Of a stretch of 13,458 nt of DNA, positions 1 to 6,759 are shown one piece after another; the stretch's first letter is position 1, and every line of letters begins with the position of its first letter. The stretch spans positions 1 to 13,458 of the forward strand of contig JAADDG010000210.1 in the NCBI GenBank assembly GCA_013154075.1, read 5' to 3'. The notes beneath the pieces were generated by a model. The model saw only the letters and a program-made list of their open reading frames with translations. It had not been told where the DNA came from and ran no database searches. Position numbers and translations under genes: made by a program. The DNA comes from Campylobacterota bacterium (lineage in GTDB: Bacteria > Campylobacterota > Campylobacteria > Campylobacterales > JAADDG01).

Positions 1-1094
1 ATCAGATAAGTGACGCCATTTTGGATTATATAATAGAAAGAGATAAGAAAGCGAGAGTCGCTTGTGAGGTTCTGCTTTCAAACGGATACTGCATAATAGC
101 GGGAGAGCTTAAGACGACCACTTACGCTCCTATGCAAGATATTGCAAGAGAGGTTATTAGAGAGATAGGTTATACGGACGCTCAGTTTGGATTCGATTAT
201 AGAAGTGCCGGAGTTTTAAACGGTGTGGGAGAGCAGAGTCCGGATATCAATCAAGGAGTCGATCAAGCGGGAGGAGAGATAGGAGCCGGAGATCAGGGGT
301 TGATGTTCGGGTATGCTTGCAGAGAGACGGATGTTTTGATGCCTCTTCCCATCTATTTGGCTCATCAATTGACTCTAAATTTGGCAAAAGCGAGAAAGAG
401 CGGAGTTTTACCGTTTTTAAGACCGGACGGGAAGGCTCAGGTTACGGTAAGATATGAAAACGGAGTGCCTAAAGCCATAGATACGATAGTTATCTCCACT
501 CAGCACTCTCCGGACGTGCCTTACAATAAACTAAAAGACGCCGTTATAGAAGAGATAGTCTTAAAATGTATTCCCGATCATATAGATAGCTCCAATATAA
601 AATATCATATAAATCCGACCGGAAGATTCGTAGTCGGAGGTCCTCAGGGTGACGCCGGTTTGACGGGAAGAAAGATTATAGTGGATACTTACGGCGGAAG
701 TTGCCCTCACGGAGGAGGCGCTTTTAGCGGCAAAGATCCTACGAAAGTGGATAGAAGCGGGGCCTATATGGCAAGATATATAGCCAAAAATCTTGTAGCA
801 AGCGGAATTTGCGATAAAGCTACCGTTCAATTGGCTTACGCTATCGGTGTAGTAGAGCCGGTATCCATTTACGTAAATACACATAATAGCGCAAAAGTGG
901 ACGAAACCAAGATAGAGGATGCCGTTAGAGCCATATTCAAACTCACTCCAAGAGGCATTATAGAGAGTTTGGATCTTCTTAGACCTATATATAGGAAAAC
1001 AGCGGCTTACGGACACTTCGGAAGAGAGCTTGAGGAATTTAGTTGGGAGAGAACCGATAAGGTGGAAGAGATAAAAGATTATTTTAATCTCTAA
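1..1094 (+). CDS. metK: S-adenosylmethionine synthetase (MetK), 5' end outside window
   Basis: Methionine adenosyltransferase: cytoplasmic enzyme making S-adenosylmethionine from methionine and ATP. The frame is open from the first bases: codons from base 3 read QISDAILDY, the conserved stretch that follows HPDK near the N-terminus of the family, so the true start lies upstream. The TTG at 21 is an internal leucine, not a start. 363 residues are visible, against about 384-400 for the full family. In visible numbering, the nucleotide-binding motif GAGDQG is at 94-99 and the glycine-rich GGGAFSGKDPTKVDRS motif at 237-252, both intact. It ends in TAA at 1092. The gene downstream has its own promoter, so metK is probably the last gene of its transcript. 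Identification is essentially certain; only the N-terminus is missing. Confidence 0.97.
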   Translation, partial: QISDAILDYIIERDKKARVACEVLLSNGYCIIAGELKTTTYAPMQDIAREVIREIGYTDAQFGFDYRSAGVLNGVGEQSPDINQGVDQAGGEIGAGDQGLMFGYACRETDVLMPLPIYLAHQLTLNLAKARKSGVLPFLRPDGKAQVTVRYENGVPKAIDTIVISTQHSPDVPYNKLKDAVIEEIVLKCIPDHIDSSNIKYHINPTGRFVVGGPQGDAGLTGRKIIVDTYGGSCPHGGGAFSGKDPTKVDRSGAYMARYIAKNLVASGICDKATVQLAYAIGVVEPVSIYVNTHNSAKVDETKIEDAVRAIFKLTPRGIIESLDLLRPIYRKTAAYGHFGRELEEFSWERTDKVEEIKDYFNL

Positions 1095-1132
1095 AAGTAA
1101 GTATCGATTATTCTCTTTTCCGAAAATAGAGC

Positions 1133-1154
1133 TATTAAAAAGAAATTTTTAATA
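1133..1154. repeat. AT-only hairpin with GAAA loop behind metK
   Basis: Nine A/T base pairs (TATTAAAAA with TTTTTAATA) enclose a GAAA loop, about 40 bases after the metK stop codon. No continuous T-run follows and the stem has no G-C pairs, so it is a poor intrinsic terminator. It may be a weak metK 3' end structure or part of the A/T-rich upstream region of the ferredoxin promoter. Function unknown. Confidence 0.4.
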
Positions 1155-1164
1155 TACGTTTTAT

Positions 1165-1205
1165 TTAGAATTTGTTATATTCTTTCTTGTAATAACAAAT
1201 TCTAA
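1165..1205. promoter_or_regulatory. 14-bp perfect inverted repeat over the ferredoxin promoter (candidate operator)
   Basis: TTAGAATTTGTTAT at 1165-1178 is repeated as its exact reverse complement ATAACAAATTCTAA at 1192-1205, with a 13-base spacer. The left arm covers the start of the -10 box; the right arm lies just after the expected transcription start. Because the left arm should lie upstream of the RNA start, a DNA operator for a dimeric or tetrameric regulator is more likely than an RNA hairpin. If transcription began further upstream, the same repeat could form a leader hairpin. The regulator is not identifiable from the site. Confidence 0.6.
1174..1181 (+). promoter_or_regulatory. Extended -10 promoter of the ferredoxin gene
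   Basis: The string TGTTATATT (1173-1181) gives a TATATT -10 box at 1176-1181 preceded by an extended TG element. Upstream sequence is T-rich with no clear -35, the pattern known for sigma70 promoters of Campylobacterota. The expected start of transcription is near 1188, leaving a leader of about 33 bases before the ATG at 1221. A strong AAGGAG ribosome binding site lies at 1209-1214. Confidence 0.6.
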
Positions 1206-1220
1206 TAGAAGGAGAAGAGA

Positions 1221-1493
1221 ATGGCAGTTGTGATTACTGATATTTGTATAAACTGCGGTGCTTGTATAGATGAATGCCCGGTTGAGGCTATCGTTGATGA
1301 CGAGGATAACCCAACAGGAGAGGAGATCTATTACGTTTATGAAGATAAATGTGTAGAGTGTGTTGGATATCATGACGAGCCCGCATGTGCCGAAGCTTGT
1401 CCTACTGAGGGATGTATCGTTTGGGGCGAGTGCAAAGAGGGCATGACTTGTAAAGAGGATAGAGGTGAGCCCGGAACTCCGGTAGTAGAATAA
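1221..1493 (+). CDS. Alvin-type 2[4Fe-4S] ferredoxin with cysteine-rich tail
   Basis: A 90-residue, acidic, soluble electron carrier. The first cluster motif is C9-x2-C12-x2-C15-x3-C19-P. The second is C44-x2-C47-x8-C56-x3-C60-P, where the widened x8 gap is the mark of the alvin/YfhL-type ferredoxins (gene often called fdxA in Campylobacterota). Three further cysteines (65, 71, 77) follow in a C-terminal extension, giving 11 in all. The start ATG is preceded by AAGGAG six bases away. It stands alone between its own promoter with an inverted repeat and a strong terminator, so it is probably regulated independently of metK and ndk. Known partners of such ferredoxins are oxidoreductases such as pyruvate or 2-oxoglutarate:ferredoxin oxidoreductase; the partner here is unknown. 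Confidence 0.92.
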   Translation: MAVVITDICINCGACIDECPVEAIVDDEDNPTGEEIYYVYEDKCVECVGYHDEPACAEACPTEGCIVWGECKEGMTCKEDRGEPGTPVVE

Positions 1494-1500
1494 TTTTATA

Positions 1501-1532
1501 AGGGAGAGGATCCTCTCCCTCCCTTCTTTTTT
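1501..1532 (+). terminator. Rho-independent terminator of the ferredoxin gene
   Basis: AGGGAGAGGATCCTCTCCCT at 1501-1520 is a perfect 20-base palindrome, folding as an 8-bp G/C-rich stem with a GATC loop. It begins seven bases after the stop codon and is followed by CCC and the T-rich tail TTCTTTTTT (1524-1532). The tail runs on into AAAAAAG, forming a second 14-base palindrome (1526-1539). It separates the ferredoxin unit from ndk. Confidence 0.85.
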
Positions 1533-1573
1533 AAAAAAGCTTCATAAATTTTATCTTCAATATAGAAAATATC

Positions 1574-1582
1574 TGCTATAAT
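1574..1582 (+). promoter_or_regulatory. Extended -10 promoter in front of ndk
   Basis: TGCTATAAT gives a perfect TATAAT box at 1577-1582 with an extended TG at 1574-1575; no clear -35 is visible. Transcription should start near 1589, with a leader of about 40 bases containing AGGAG at 1615-1619, nine bases before the ndk ATG. It is the only strong promoter I see in front of the co-oriented run that ends after uppP. Confidence 0.75.
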
Positions 1583-1628
1583 TCCTCCCTTAATTATCAT
1601 TTTACAATATATTTAGGAGTACGACTTT

Positions 1629-2042
1629 ATGGAACAGACACTCTCCATCATCAAACCCGATGCCGTAGCTAAGGGAGTTATCGGCAAAATTATCGATAGA
1701 TTCGAATCAAACGGTCTTAGAATCGCCGCTATGAAAAAAATCAAACTTACAAAAGAGCAAGCCGGCGAATTTTATGAAGTGCATAAAGAGAGACCTTTTT
1801 TCGGAGAATTGGTAGAGTATATGACGAGCGGTCCTGTGGTGGTTATGGTGCTTGAGGGAGAAAACGCCGTAGCTAAAAACAGAGAGCTTATGGGAGCTAC
1901 GGATCCGAAAGAGGCAGCCCCCGGAACCATTAGAGCCGATTTTGCGGAGAGTATAGAGGCCAATGCGGTTCATGGAAGCGACTCTTTGGAAAATGCGAAA
2001 AGAGAGATAGCTTTTTTCTTCAGCAAAATAGAGATTCTTTAA
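1629..2042 (+). CDS. ndk: Nucleoside diphosphate kinase
   Basis: Transfers the gamma phosphate from ATP to other nucleoside diphosphates through a phosphohistidine, keeping NTP and dNTP pools balanced in the cytoplasm. The 137-residue length is normal for the family. The N-terminal TLSIIKPDAV with Lys9, and the signature NAVHGSDS with the catalytic His115, are both present; the GATDPKEAAPGTIR nucleotide-binding stretch (89-102) is intact. The ATG follows AGGAG by nine bases. It is the first gene of a long run and has its own extended -10 promoter. The next gene starts 9 bases after its stop with no terminator between. Confidence 0.98.
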   Translation: MEQTLSIIKPDAVAKGVIGKIIDRFESNGLRIAAMKKIKLTKEQAGEFYEVHKERPFFGELVEYMTSGPVVVMVLEGENAVAKNRELMGATDPKEAAPGTIRADFAESIEANAVHGSDSLENAKREIAFFFSKIEIL

Positions 2043-2051
2043 TTTTTTTGG

Positions 2052-2435
2052 ATGAAGATAGAGTTTAAGAAGGTTTCTTATAAAAGTTCGGATTTAAATT
2101 ATTCTAAAGATAATTTAAAATTTGAGGGTTCGTTTCATAAGACGGACTACAAAACGGTAAAAGTTAGCGGAAGTTTCAAAGGAAGCGTTCCTCACGTATG
2201 CGATCGCTGCGCTAAAGATTTCGATCTTGATTTCAATGAAAAGATAGAGCTAAAGATTGTAGACGGCATAAGCGAAGAGAGGGACGAGGACTTTTTCGAA
2301 ACTATAGAGTGTATAGACTCTACTATCGATTTTGACGAGATTATCGAAAGCGAGATAGAGTCTTTCAAAAGCGATTATCACTATTGTAAAGAGTGCAAAG
2401 AAAAAGAGAAGGAGAATAAAAATGGCAGTACCTAA
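2052..2435 (+). CDS. DUF177 (YceD-like) protein
   Basis: A 127-residue acidic protein of the DUF177/YceD family, which is normally encoded just upstream of rpmF as here. In plants and bacteria the family is tied to 23S rRNA accumulation or 50S assembly; the exact biochemical role is not settled. Two CxxC pairs are visible, C50-x2-C53 (VCDRC) and C112-x2-C115 (YCKEC), which could together bind a metal such as zinc (inference). The middle is rich in Asp/Glu and the tail in Lys/Glu. No good ribosome binding site precedes the ATG (only TTTTTTTGG), so translation may depend on coupling with ndk. Its last 14 bases overlap the rpmF start. Confidence 0.87.
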   Translation: MKIEFKKVSYKSSDLNYSKDNLKFEGSFHKTDYKTVKVSGSFKGSVPHVCDRCAKDFDLDFNEKIELKIVDGISEERDEDFFETIECIDSTIDFDEIIESEIESFKSDYHYCKECKEKEKENKNGST

Positions 2436-2580
2436 GAGAAGAGTTAGCAAAACAAGAGCGGCAAAAAGAAGAACTCATTATAAAGTTACTTTACCAAGAC
2501 CGGTGAAAGATAGCGACGGAACGTGGAGAATGCCGCATAGAGTCAATAAATATACCGGAGAGTATAAATCCGCAGAATGA
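2422..2580 (+). CDS. rpmF: 50S ribosomal protein L32
   Basis: A 52-residue basic protein that reads MAVPKRRVSKTRAAKRR at its start, the hallmark of bacterial L32, with a conserved middle TLPRPV and HRVNKYTGEYK near the end. It is a component of the large ribosomal subunit. The ATG at 2422 lies seven bases after AAGGAG (2409-2414) and inside the end of the DUF177 gene (14-base overlap, different frame). Its TGA stop overlaps the plsX ATG in the string ATGA. It has no CxxC zinc-binding pairs, so it is the zinc-independent form. It is short enough to be missed by length-filtered gene calling. Confidence 0.97.
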   Translation: MAVPKRRVSKTRAAKRRTHYKVTLPRPVKDSDGTWRMPHRVNKYTGEYKSAE

Positions 2581-3569
2581 GAACGATAGCTATTGACGCG
2601 TTAGGCGGCGATTACGGGGCGCTTCCTATAGTGGAGGGGACCGTCAAGGCTTTGAGGGAGAGGGAATTCAAAGCGATTCTTGTCGGAAGATCCTCCGAAA
2701 TTCTCCCGAAAATTCCTCCAAAATATAGAAAAAACGTAGAGATAGTCGAATGCGACGACGTTTTTGGGATGGATGAGAGCGCTACGGACGCTTTGAAAAG
2801 AAAAGAGAGCTCTATTTACAAAGCGGTGGAGCTTGTTAGAGAAAAAAAAGCCGATGCCGTAGTTTCCGCCGGACATAGCGGCGCTACGATGAGCCTCTCT
2901 ACTCTTAGACTCGGAAGAATCAAGGGAGTTTCAAGACCCGCGATCGCCACTTTGATGCCTACCGCAGTAGGGGGAAGGAGTCTTGTTCTGGATGTGGGGG
3001 CCAACGTAGATTGTAAGGCCGAAAATCTTTTCGAATTTGCTATTATGGGCGAATCTTACGCTCAAGATATCTTAAAAATCAAACATCCTAAAGTAGGTCT
3101 GCTCTCTAACGGAGAGGAGAAATCAAAAGGCAACGAAGTAACCAAAGAGGCCTACAAACTTCTTGAAAACCAAAATCATTTTATAGGAAACGTAGAAGGA
3201 AACAATATTTTCGACGGAAGTGTCGATGTGATCGTATGCGACGGTTTTGTGGGAAATATTTTGTTGAAAACGAGCGAAGGCGTGGCCGAATCGATTACCA
3301 AAATGATAAAAAACAATGTAAAAAAATCTCCGGTAGCGATTGCCGGTGCGCTTTTGATGAGAAAAGTTTTTAGGGTTTTGAAAAAGCAGGTGGATTATGC
3401 CGAGTACGGCGGGGCACCTTTGCTTGGAGTAAAAGCTTGTACGATTATAAGCCACGGCAAAAGCAACTCCAAAGCGATAAAAAACGCTATTTTTCAAGCT
3501 ATAAACTTTGTAGATTCCAATGTAAACAAGGATATAGAAGAGAAGCTGGCCTCTTTAAAAAAGAAATAG
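2577..3569 (+). CDS. plsX: Phosphate acyltransferase PlsX
   Basis: Converts acyl-ACP to acyl-phosphate, the donor used by PlsY in the first acylation of glycerol-3-phosphate; a peripheral membrane-associated enzyme of phospholipid synthesis. At 330 residues it has the usual length. The N-terminus reads IAIDALGGDYG, the family's IAIDAMGGD motif with Met to Leu. VSAGHSGATMSL replaces the more usual SAGNTGA loop. KGNE, DVIVCDGFVGNILLKTSEG and EYGGAPLLGV are typical conserved blocks. Its ATG overlaps the rpmF stop by four bases (ATGA), so translation is probably coupled; the nearest Shine-Dalgarno-like sequence is too distant to be strong. Confidence 0.97.
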   Translation: MRTIAIDALGGDYGALPIVEGTVKALREREFKAILVGRSSEILPKIPPKYRKNVEIVECDDVFGMDESATDALKRKESSIYKAVELVREKKADAVVSAGHSGATMSLSTLRLGRIKGVSRPAIATLMPTAVGGRSLVLDVGANVDCKAENLFEFAIMGESYAQDILKIKHPKVGLLSNGEEKSKGNEVTKEAYKLLENQNHFIGNVEGNNIFDGSVDVIVCDGFVGNILLKTSEGVAESITKMIKNNVKKSPVAIAGALLMRKVFRVLKKQVDYAEYGGAPLLGVKACTIISHGKSNSKAIKNAIFQAINFVDSNVNKDIEEKLASLKKK

Positions 3570-3581
3570 AAAGGATCTGTG

Positions 3582-4580
3582 TTGTATGCGGCCCTTAAAT
3601 CTATCGGAGCGTATGTACCGAAAAATATATTAACTAATAAAGATTTTGAAAAAATGGTAGATACGAGCGATGAGTGGATAAAAAAGAGAACGGGAATAGA
3701 AAAAAGGCATATAGCCGACGAAAACGAAGCTACCAGCGATTTGGGAGTCAAAGCCGCTTTGAAGGCGATAGAGAGGGCGAATATCGAGAAAGAGGAAATA
3801 GATGCGATAATTTGCGCTACGATAAGTCCGGATCACCTTTGTATGCCCTCCACCGCCTGTCTTATAGCCGATAAGCTTGGGATAGGAAACGTTCCGGCAT
3901 TCGATATCAGTGCCGCTTGTAGCGGTTTTGTTTATGCTTTGGCTATGGCCAAATCTTTTGTAGAATCGAAAATGTTCAAAAACGTTTTGATAATCGGAGC
4001 GGAGAAATTAAGCGCTATCGTCGATTATACCGATAGAACCACTTGCGTGCTTTTTGGAGACGGAGCGGGGGCTGCCGTCATTGGAGGGAGCGATAAAAAA
4101 GATGAGTCGGTTTTGGATGTGAAGATCTCTGCTGACGGAAAATATCAAGACTTTTTGATCACTCCCGGATGCGGTTCCAAATATCCCTGCAGCCAAGAGG
4201 TTTTGGAAAACAGACTAAACTATATCAAAATGAAAGGGAACGAGACTTTCAAGCTTGCCGTAAAGACTCTAACGAGTGATGTTTTGGAGATAATGGAGAA
4301 AAACGGCTTGACAAGCGAGGATATAGACTATTTTATCCCTCATCAGGCAAATTACAGAATCATCGAAGCGGTTAGAAGCAAGATGAATTTCCCTGTAGAA
4401 AAGACCGTTTTGACTGTGGCCAAATACGGCAACACCTCCGCAGCTTCCATCCCTATGGCGATGAATGACTGGTATGAGAGCGGAAAGCTTAAAAAAGGCG
4501 ATCTTATGCTTTTGGATACGTTTGGGGGCGGACTTACTTGGGGAAGCGCACTGGTGCATTTTGCCGGTAATCCCCTATAA
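3582..4580 (+). CDS. fabH: 3-oxoacyl-ACP synthase III (FabH)
   Basis: Condenses acetyl-CoA with malonyl-ACP to start fatty-acid elongation. The catalytic triad is visible: Cys113 in SAACSGF, His254 in PHQANYR and Asn284 in YGNTSAAS, numbered from the TTG start; MVDTSDEWI and RTGIEKRHIA are family blocks. The length of 332 is normal. No ATG fits: the choices are GTG at 3579 and TTG at 3582. The ribosome binding site AAAGGA (3570-3575) is six bases from TTG but only three from GTG, and TTG gives the common MYAALKSIGAYVP-type beginning, so TTG is preferred. It begins 12 bases after plsX and ends 13 bases before moxR. Confidence 0.97.
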   Translation: MYAALKSIGAYVPKNILTNKDFEKMVDTSDEWIKKRTGIEKRHIADENEATSDLGVKAALKAIERANIEKEEIDAIICATISPDHLCMPSTACLIADKLGIGNVPAFDISAACSGFVYALAMAKSFVESKMFKNVLIIGAEKLSAIVDYTDRTTCVLFGDGAGAAVIGGSDKKDESVLDVKISADGKYQDFLITPGCGSKYPCSQEVLENRLNYIKMKGNETFKLAVKTLTSDVLEIMEKNGLTSEDIDYFIPHQANYRIIEAVRSKMNFPVEKTVLTVAKYGNTSAASIPMAMNDWYESGKLKKGDLMLLDTFGGGLTWGSALVHFAGNPL

Positions 4581-4593
4581 AAGGGGGAGTTTT
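4571..4593 (+). promoter_or_regulatory. Hairpin at the fabH stop that contains the moxR ribosome binding site
   Basis: CCCCT (4572-4576) can pair with AGGGG (4582-4586) around the loop ATAAA, which carries the fabH stop codon TAA (4578-4580). The 3' arm is part of the purine-rich ribosome binding site GGGGGAG (4583-4589) of moxR, whose ATG is at 4594. When free, the hairpin would hide this site; a ribosome reaching the fabH stop would open it. This suggests translational coupling of moxR to fabH. The TTTT after the hairpin is too short and too close to the ATG to be a convincing terminator. Confidence 0.45.
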
Positions 4594-5544
4594 ATGAGAG
4601 ATGTGATAGAGGCTATCAAAAACGAAGTTAGAAAAGTGATAGTGGGCCAAGATCAGATGATCGAAGGCCTTTTGATAGGACTTTTGTGCGAGGGGCACGT
4701 TCTTTTAGAAGGTGTGCCGGGACTTGCGAAAACCACCACCGTAAACGCTTTATCCAAAGCTTTGGGACTTCGATTTAAAAGAGTTCAATTTACTCCCGAT
4801 CTTCTTCCAAGCGACATAATAGGAACCGAGATTTATGATCCGAGAAACAACGAGTTTAGAATCAAAAAAGGCCCAGTATTTACAAATCTTCTTTTAGCTG
4901 ACGAGATAAACAGAGCTCCGGCGAAAGTACAAAGCGCTCTTTTGGAGGTTATGCAAGAGAGACAGGTTACTATCGGGGAGGAGAGTTTCAAGATAGAGAG
5001 ACCATTTTTGACTCTCGCTACGCAAAATCCGGTAGAGCAAGAGGGAGCTTATAATCTTCCCGAAGCTCAGCTTGATAGATTTATGCTAAAGCTTGTGGTA
5101 GGCTACAACTCCAAAGAGGAAGAGGTTGAGATAGCAAGAAGAGTGGCAAATGACGGAGAAGGGGAGAATATAAAAACTGTTGCTAATAAAGAGCAGCTCT
5201 TTTTGCTAAAAGAGGAGGTAAAGAAGGTTTATATAGATCCGGAAGTCGAAAATTTCATCGTAGATATCGTTTTTGCTACAAGAGAGCCCCAAGATTACGG
5301 TTTGGAAGAGATAAAAGACTATATTCAATACGGAGCGAGTCCGAGAGGTACGATAGATCTCTATAAAGCCTCCAAAGCCTTAGCCTATATGAGAAACAGA
5401 GATTATGTAACTCCGGTGGATGTGGCGATTATGGCCAAAAGCACTTTAAGACACAGAATTATTTTAAGCTATGAGGCCGAAGCCGAAAATATAAAGAGTG
5501 ACGAGATAATCGAGAAAGTTCTTGAGTCGGTGCCTATTCCTTGA
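4594..5544 (+). CDS. MoxR family AAA+ ATPase
   Basis: A 316-residue MoxR-type AAA+ ATPase, thought to act as a chaperone that remodels vWA-domain partner proteins such as those encoded downstream. Walker A is GVPGLAKTT (40-48), Walker B LLLADEINRAP (from 99) and sensor 1 ATQNP. The family blocks PDLLPSDIIGTEIY and GAYNLPEAQLDRF are intact, followed by the C-terminal lid with GASPRGTIDLYKASKALA. The frame is open upstream to 4465, but that part lies within fabH; the ATG at 4594 follows GGGGGAG by four bases and gives the family N-terminus. The stop overlaps the next gene's TTG (TTGA). It is probably the motor of the MoxR-Bat cluster. Confidence 0.96.
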   Translation: MRDVIEAIKNEVRKVIVGQDQMIEGLLIGLLCEGHVLLEGVPGLAKTTTVNALSKALGLRFKRVQFTPDLLPSDIIGTEIYDPRNNEFRIKKGPVFTNLLLADEINRAPAKVQSALLEVMQERQVTIGEESFKIERPFLTLATQNPVEQEGAYNLPEAQLDRFMLKLVVGYNSKEEEVEIARRVANDGEGENIKTVANKEQLFLLKEEVKKVYIDPEVENFIVDIVFATREPQDYGLEEIKDYIQYGASPRGTIDLYKASKALAYMRNRDYVTPVDVAIMAKSTLRHRIILSYEAEAENIKSDEIIEKVLESVPIP

Positions 5545-6371
5545 GCAAAATCAAAAAGATTCTAATCAAAACGAAAAGACAGGTCTTTAGCGAAATCATA
5601 GGCAACAACCCTTCCATATTTCAAGGGGAGGGGCTTGAGTTTGTCGAGCTTAGGGAGTATCAATACGGCGATGACGTAAAGAAGATAGATTGGTATGTCA
5701 GTGCCAAGATGCAAAAGCCCTATGTAAAGATCTATAGGGAGGAGAGAGAGCTTAATATTGTTATCGTCTCTTTGCTTTCCGGAAGCGTGAATTTCGGCTC
5801 AAAAAAGCTAAAAATCGACACAATCGCCGAGACCGCGGCTATTTTGGCTTTCTCCGCCATAAAAAACGGCGATCTTTTCAGCTCACTTATTTTTACCGAT
5901 TCTCTTAAAGATTTCATCAAACCTACAAAACAGTATTTTGCCGTAAGAAGGGCTTTGGAGAGAATTTTATCTTTCAATCCTTTAGGCCAAAAGATTGATT
6001 CTAAGAATTTGGTAAATTATCTGTTTGAGAGAATTAGGCGAAGATCAATAATCTTTTTGATAGGGGATTTTTTGGATCCCATCGATTTGAAACTCATTTC
6101 AAGAAAACATGAAATAATAGCCTTAATCGTTAGGGACAAGCTTGAGGAAGAGCCGCCAGATCTTGGCTTTATCTCTTTGATAGATCCCGTAAAACTAATT
6201 CAGGGAAATACCGATCTAAACTCCAAAACGTCAAAGAGCGTGAAAAAAGAGATCTATAGAAACGATCACGCGCTCTATTCCCATTTTAGGAAAAATAGGA
6301 TAAGATTTACCAAGATTTATACGCACGAGGAGCCTTTCGTAAAACTCTCCAAACTCTTTATCGGAAAGTAG
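5541..6371 (+). CDS. DUF58 domain protein of the MoxR-Bat cluster
   Basis: A 276-residue protein of the DUF58 family, typically encoded directly after moxR and before vWA genes. The conserved DUF58 core is FVELREYQYGDDVKKIDW (residues about 33-50) followed by SAKMQKPYVKIYREERE. The middle part has the alternation expected of a vWA-like Rossmann fold, for example LNIVIVSLLSGS and IIFLIGDFLD. No transmembrane segment is apparent. The start is TTG at 5541, overlapping the moxR stop as TTGA; a stop codon at 5523 in this frame excludes an earlier start, and no later start keeps the conserved core. The Shine-Dalgarno sequence is weak, consistent with coupling to moxR. Biochemical function is unknown for the family. 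Confidence 0.94.
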   Translation: MSKIKKILIKTKRQVFSEIIGNNPSIFQGEGLEFVELREYQYGDDVKKIDWYVSAKMQKPYVKIYREERELNIVIVSLLSGSVNFGSKKLKIDTIAETAAILAFSAIKNGDLFSSLIFTDSLKDFIKPTKQYFAVRRALERILSFNPLGQKIDSKNLVNYLFERIRRRSIIFLIGDFLDPIDLKLISRKHEIIALIVRDKLEEEPPDLGFISLIDPVKLIQGNTDLNSKTSKSVKKEIYRNDHALYSHFRKNRIRFTKIYTHEEPFVKLSKLFIGK

Positions 6372-6372
6372 T

Positions 6373-6759
6373 ATGCCTGATATCAAAGATATAAAACCTT
6401 TGGTGGAGATTCCCGATCTATCTCTTTATGTCGTCATATTTTTGGGTTTGGTAATTTTCATAGTAGCTTTTATTGTCATATACAACATCATCTATAAATT
6501 TCTGCACGATAAAAAGAGAAGAATAAGAAAAGCCGTTTTGAAAAAGCTAAAAGAGGTGGATTTTGAGAATCCGAAAAAAGCGGCTTACGAGATAACCAAA
6601 TATGGAAGATATTTGGTGCATGACGATAAGAGCAGGAAGGTTTTTGAGGAGATTTTGCCTCTTTTAGAAAAGTACAAGTATAAAAAGAGTGTGGATGAGA
6701 AGCTCTCAAGAAAGGTAATTAGGCATTACTATCTTTTGGTAGAGGCTGTGGATGAGTAA
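6373..6759 (+). CDS. Small single-pass membrane protein, DUF4381-like
   Basis: A 128-residue protein with a short N-terminal DIKPLVEIPDLS stretch, one hydrophobic segment (about 17-41) and a basic cytoplasmic-type region after it (HDKKRRIRK), then predicted helices. Position between the DUF58 gene and batA, size and layout match the DUF4381-like proteins of MoxR-Bat clusters; this assignment rests mainly on context and the IP-then-helix N-terminus, not on a strong motif. It begins one base after the DUF58 stop and overlaps the batA start by eight bases. Probably a membrane partner of the vWA proteins. Confidence 0.8.
   Translation: MPDIKDIKPLVEIPDLSLYVVIFLGLVIFIVAFIVIYNIIYKFLHDKKRRIRKAVLKKLKEVDFENPKKAAYEITKYGRYLVHDDKSRKVFEEILPLLEKYKYKKSVDEKLSRKVIRHYYLLVEAVDE

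Noticed and set aside
561..1016. Open 151-codon frame opposite metK
   Set aside because: Antisense to a strongly conserved gene, with unlikely composition and no promoter or ribosome binding site.
4574..4581. CTATAAAA as a -10 box for moxR
   Set aside because: Transcription would begin a few bases before the ATG, after the ribosome binding site, and no extended TG is present; the hairpin reading explains the sequence better.
4465..4593. 43-codon upstream extension of the moxR frame from an ATG at 4465
   Set aside because: It lies wholly within the end of fabH, has no ribosome binding site, and the family N-terminus starts at the ATG at 4594, which has a strong site.
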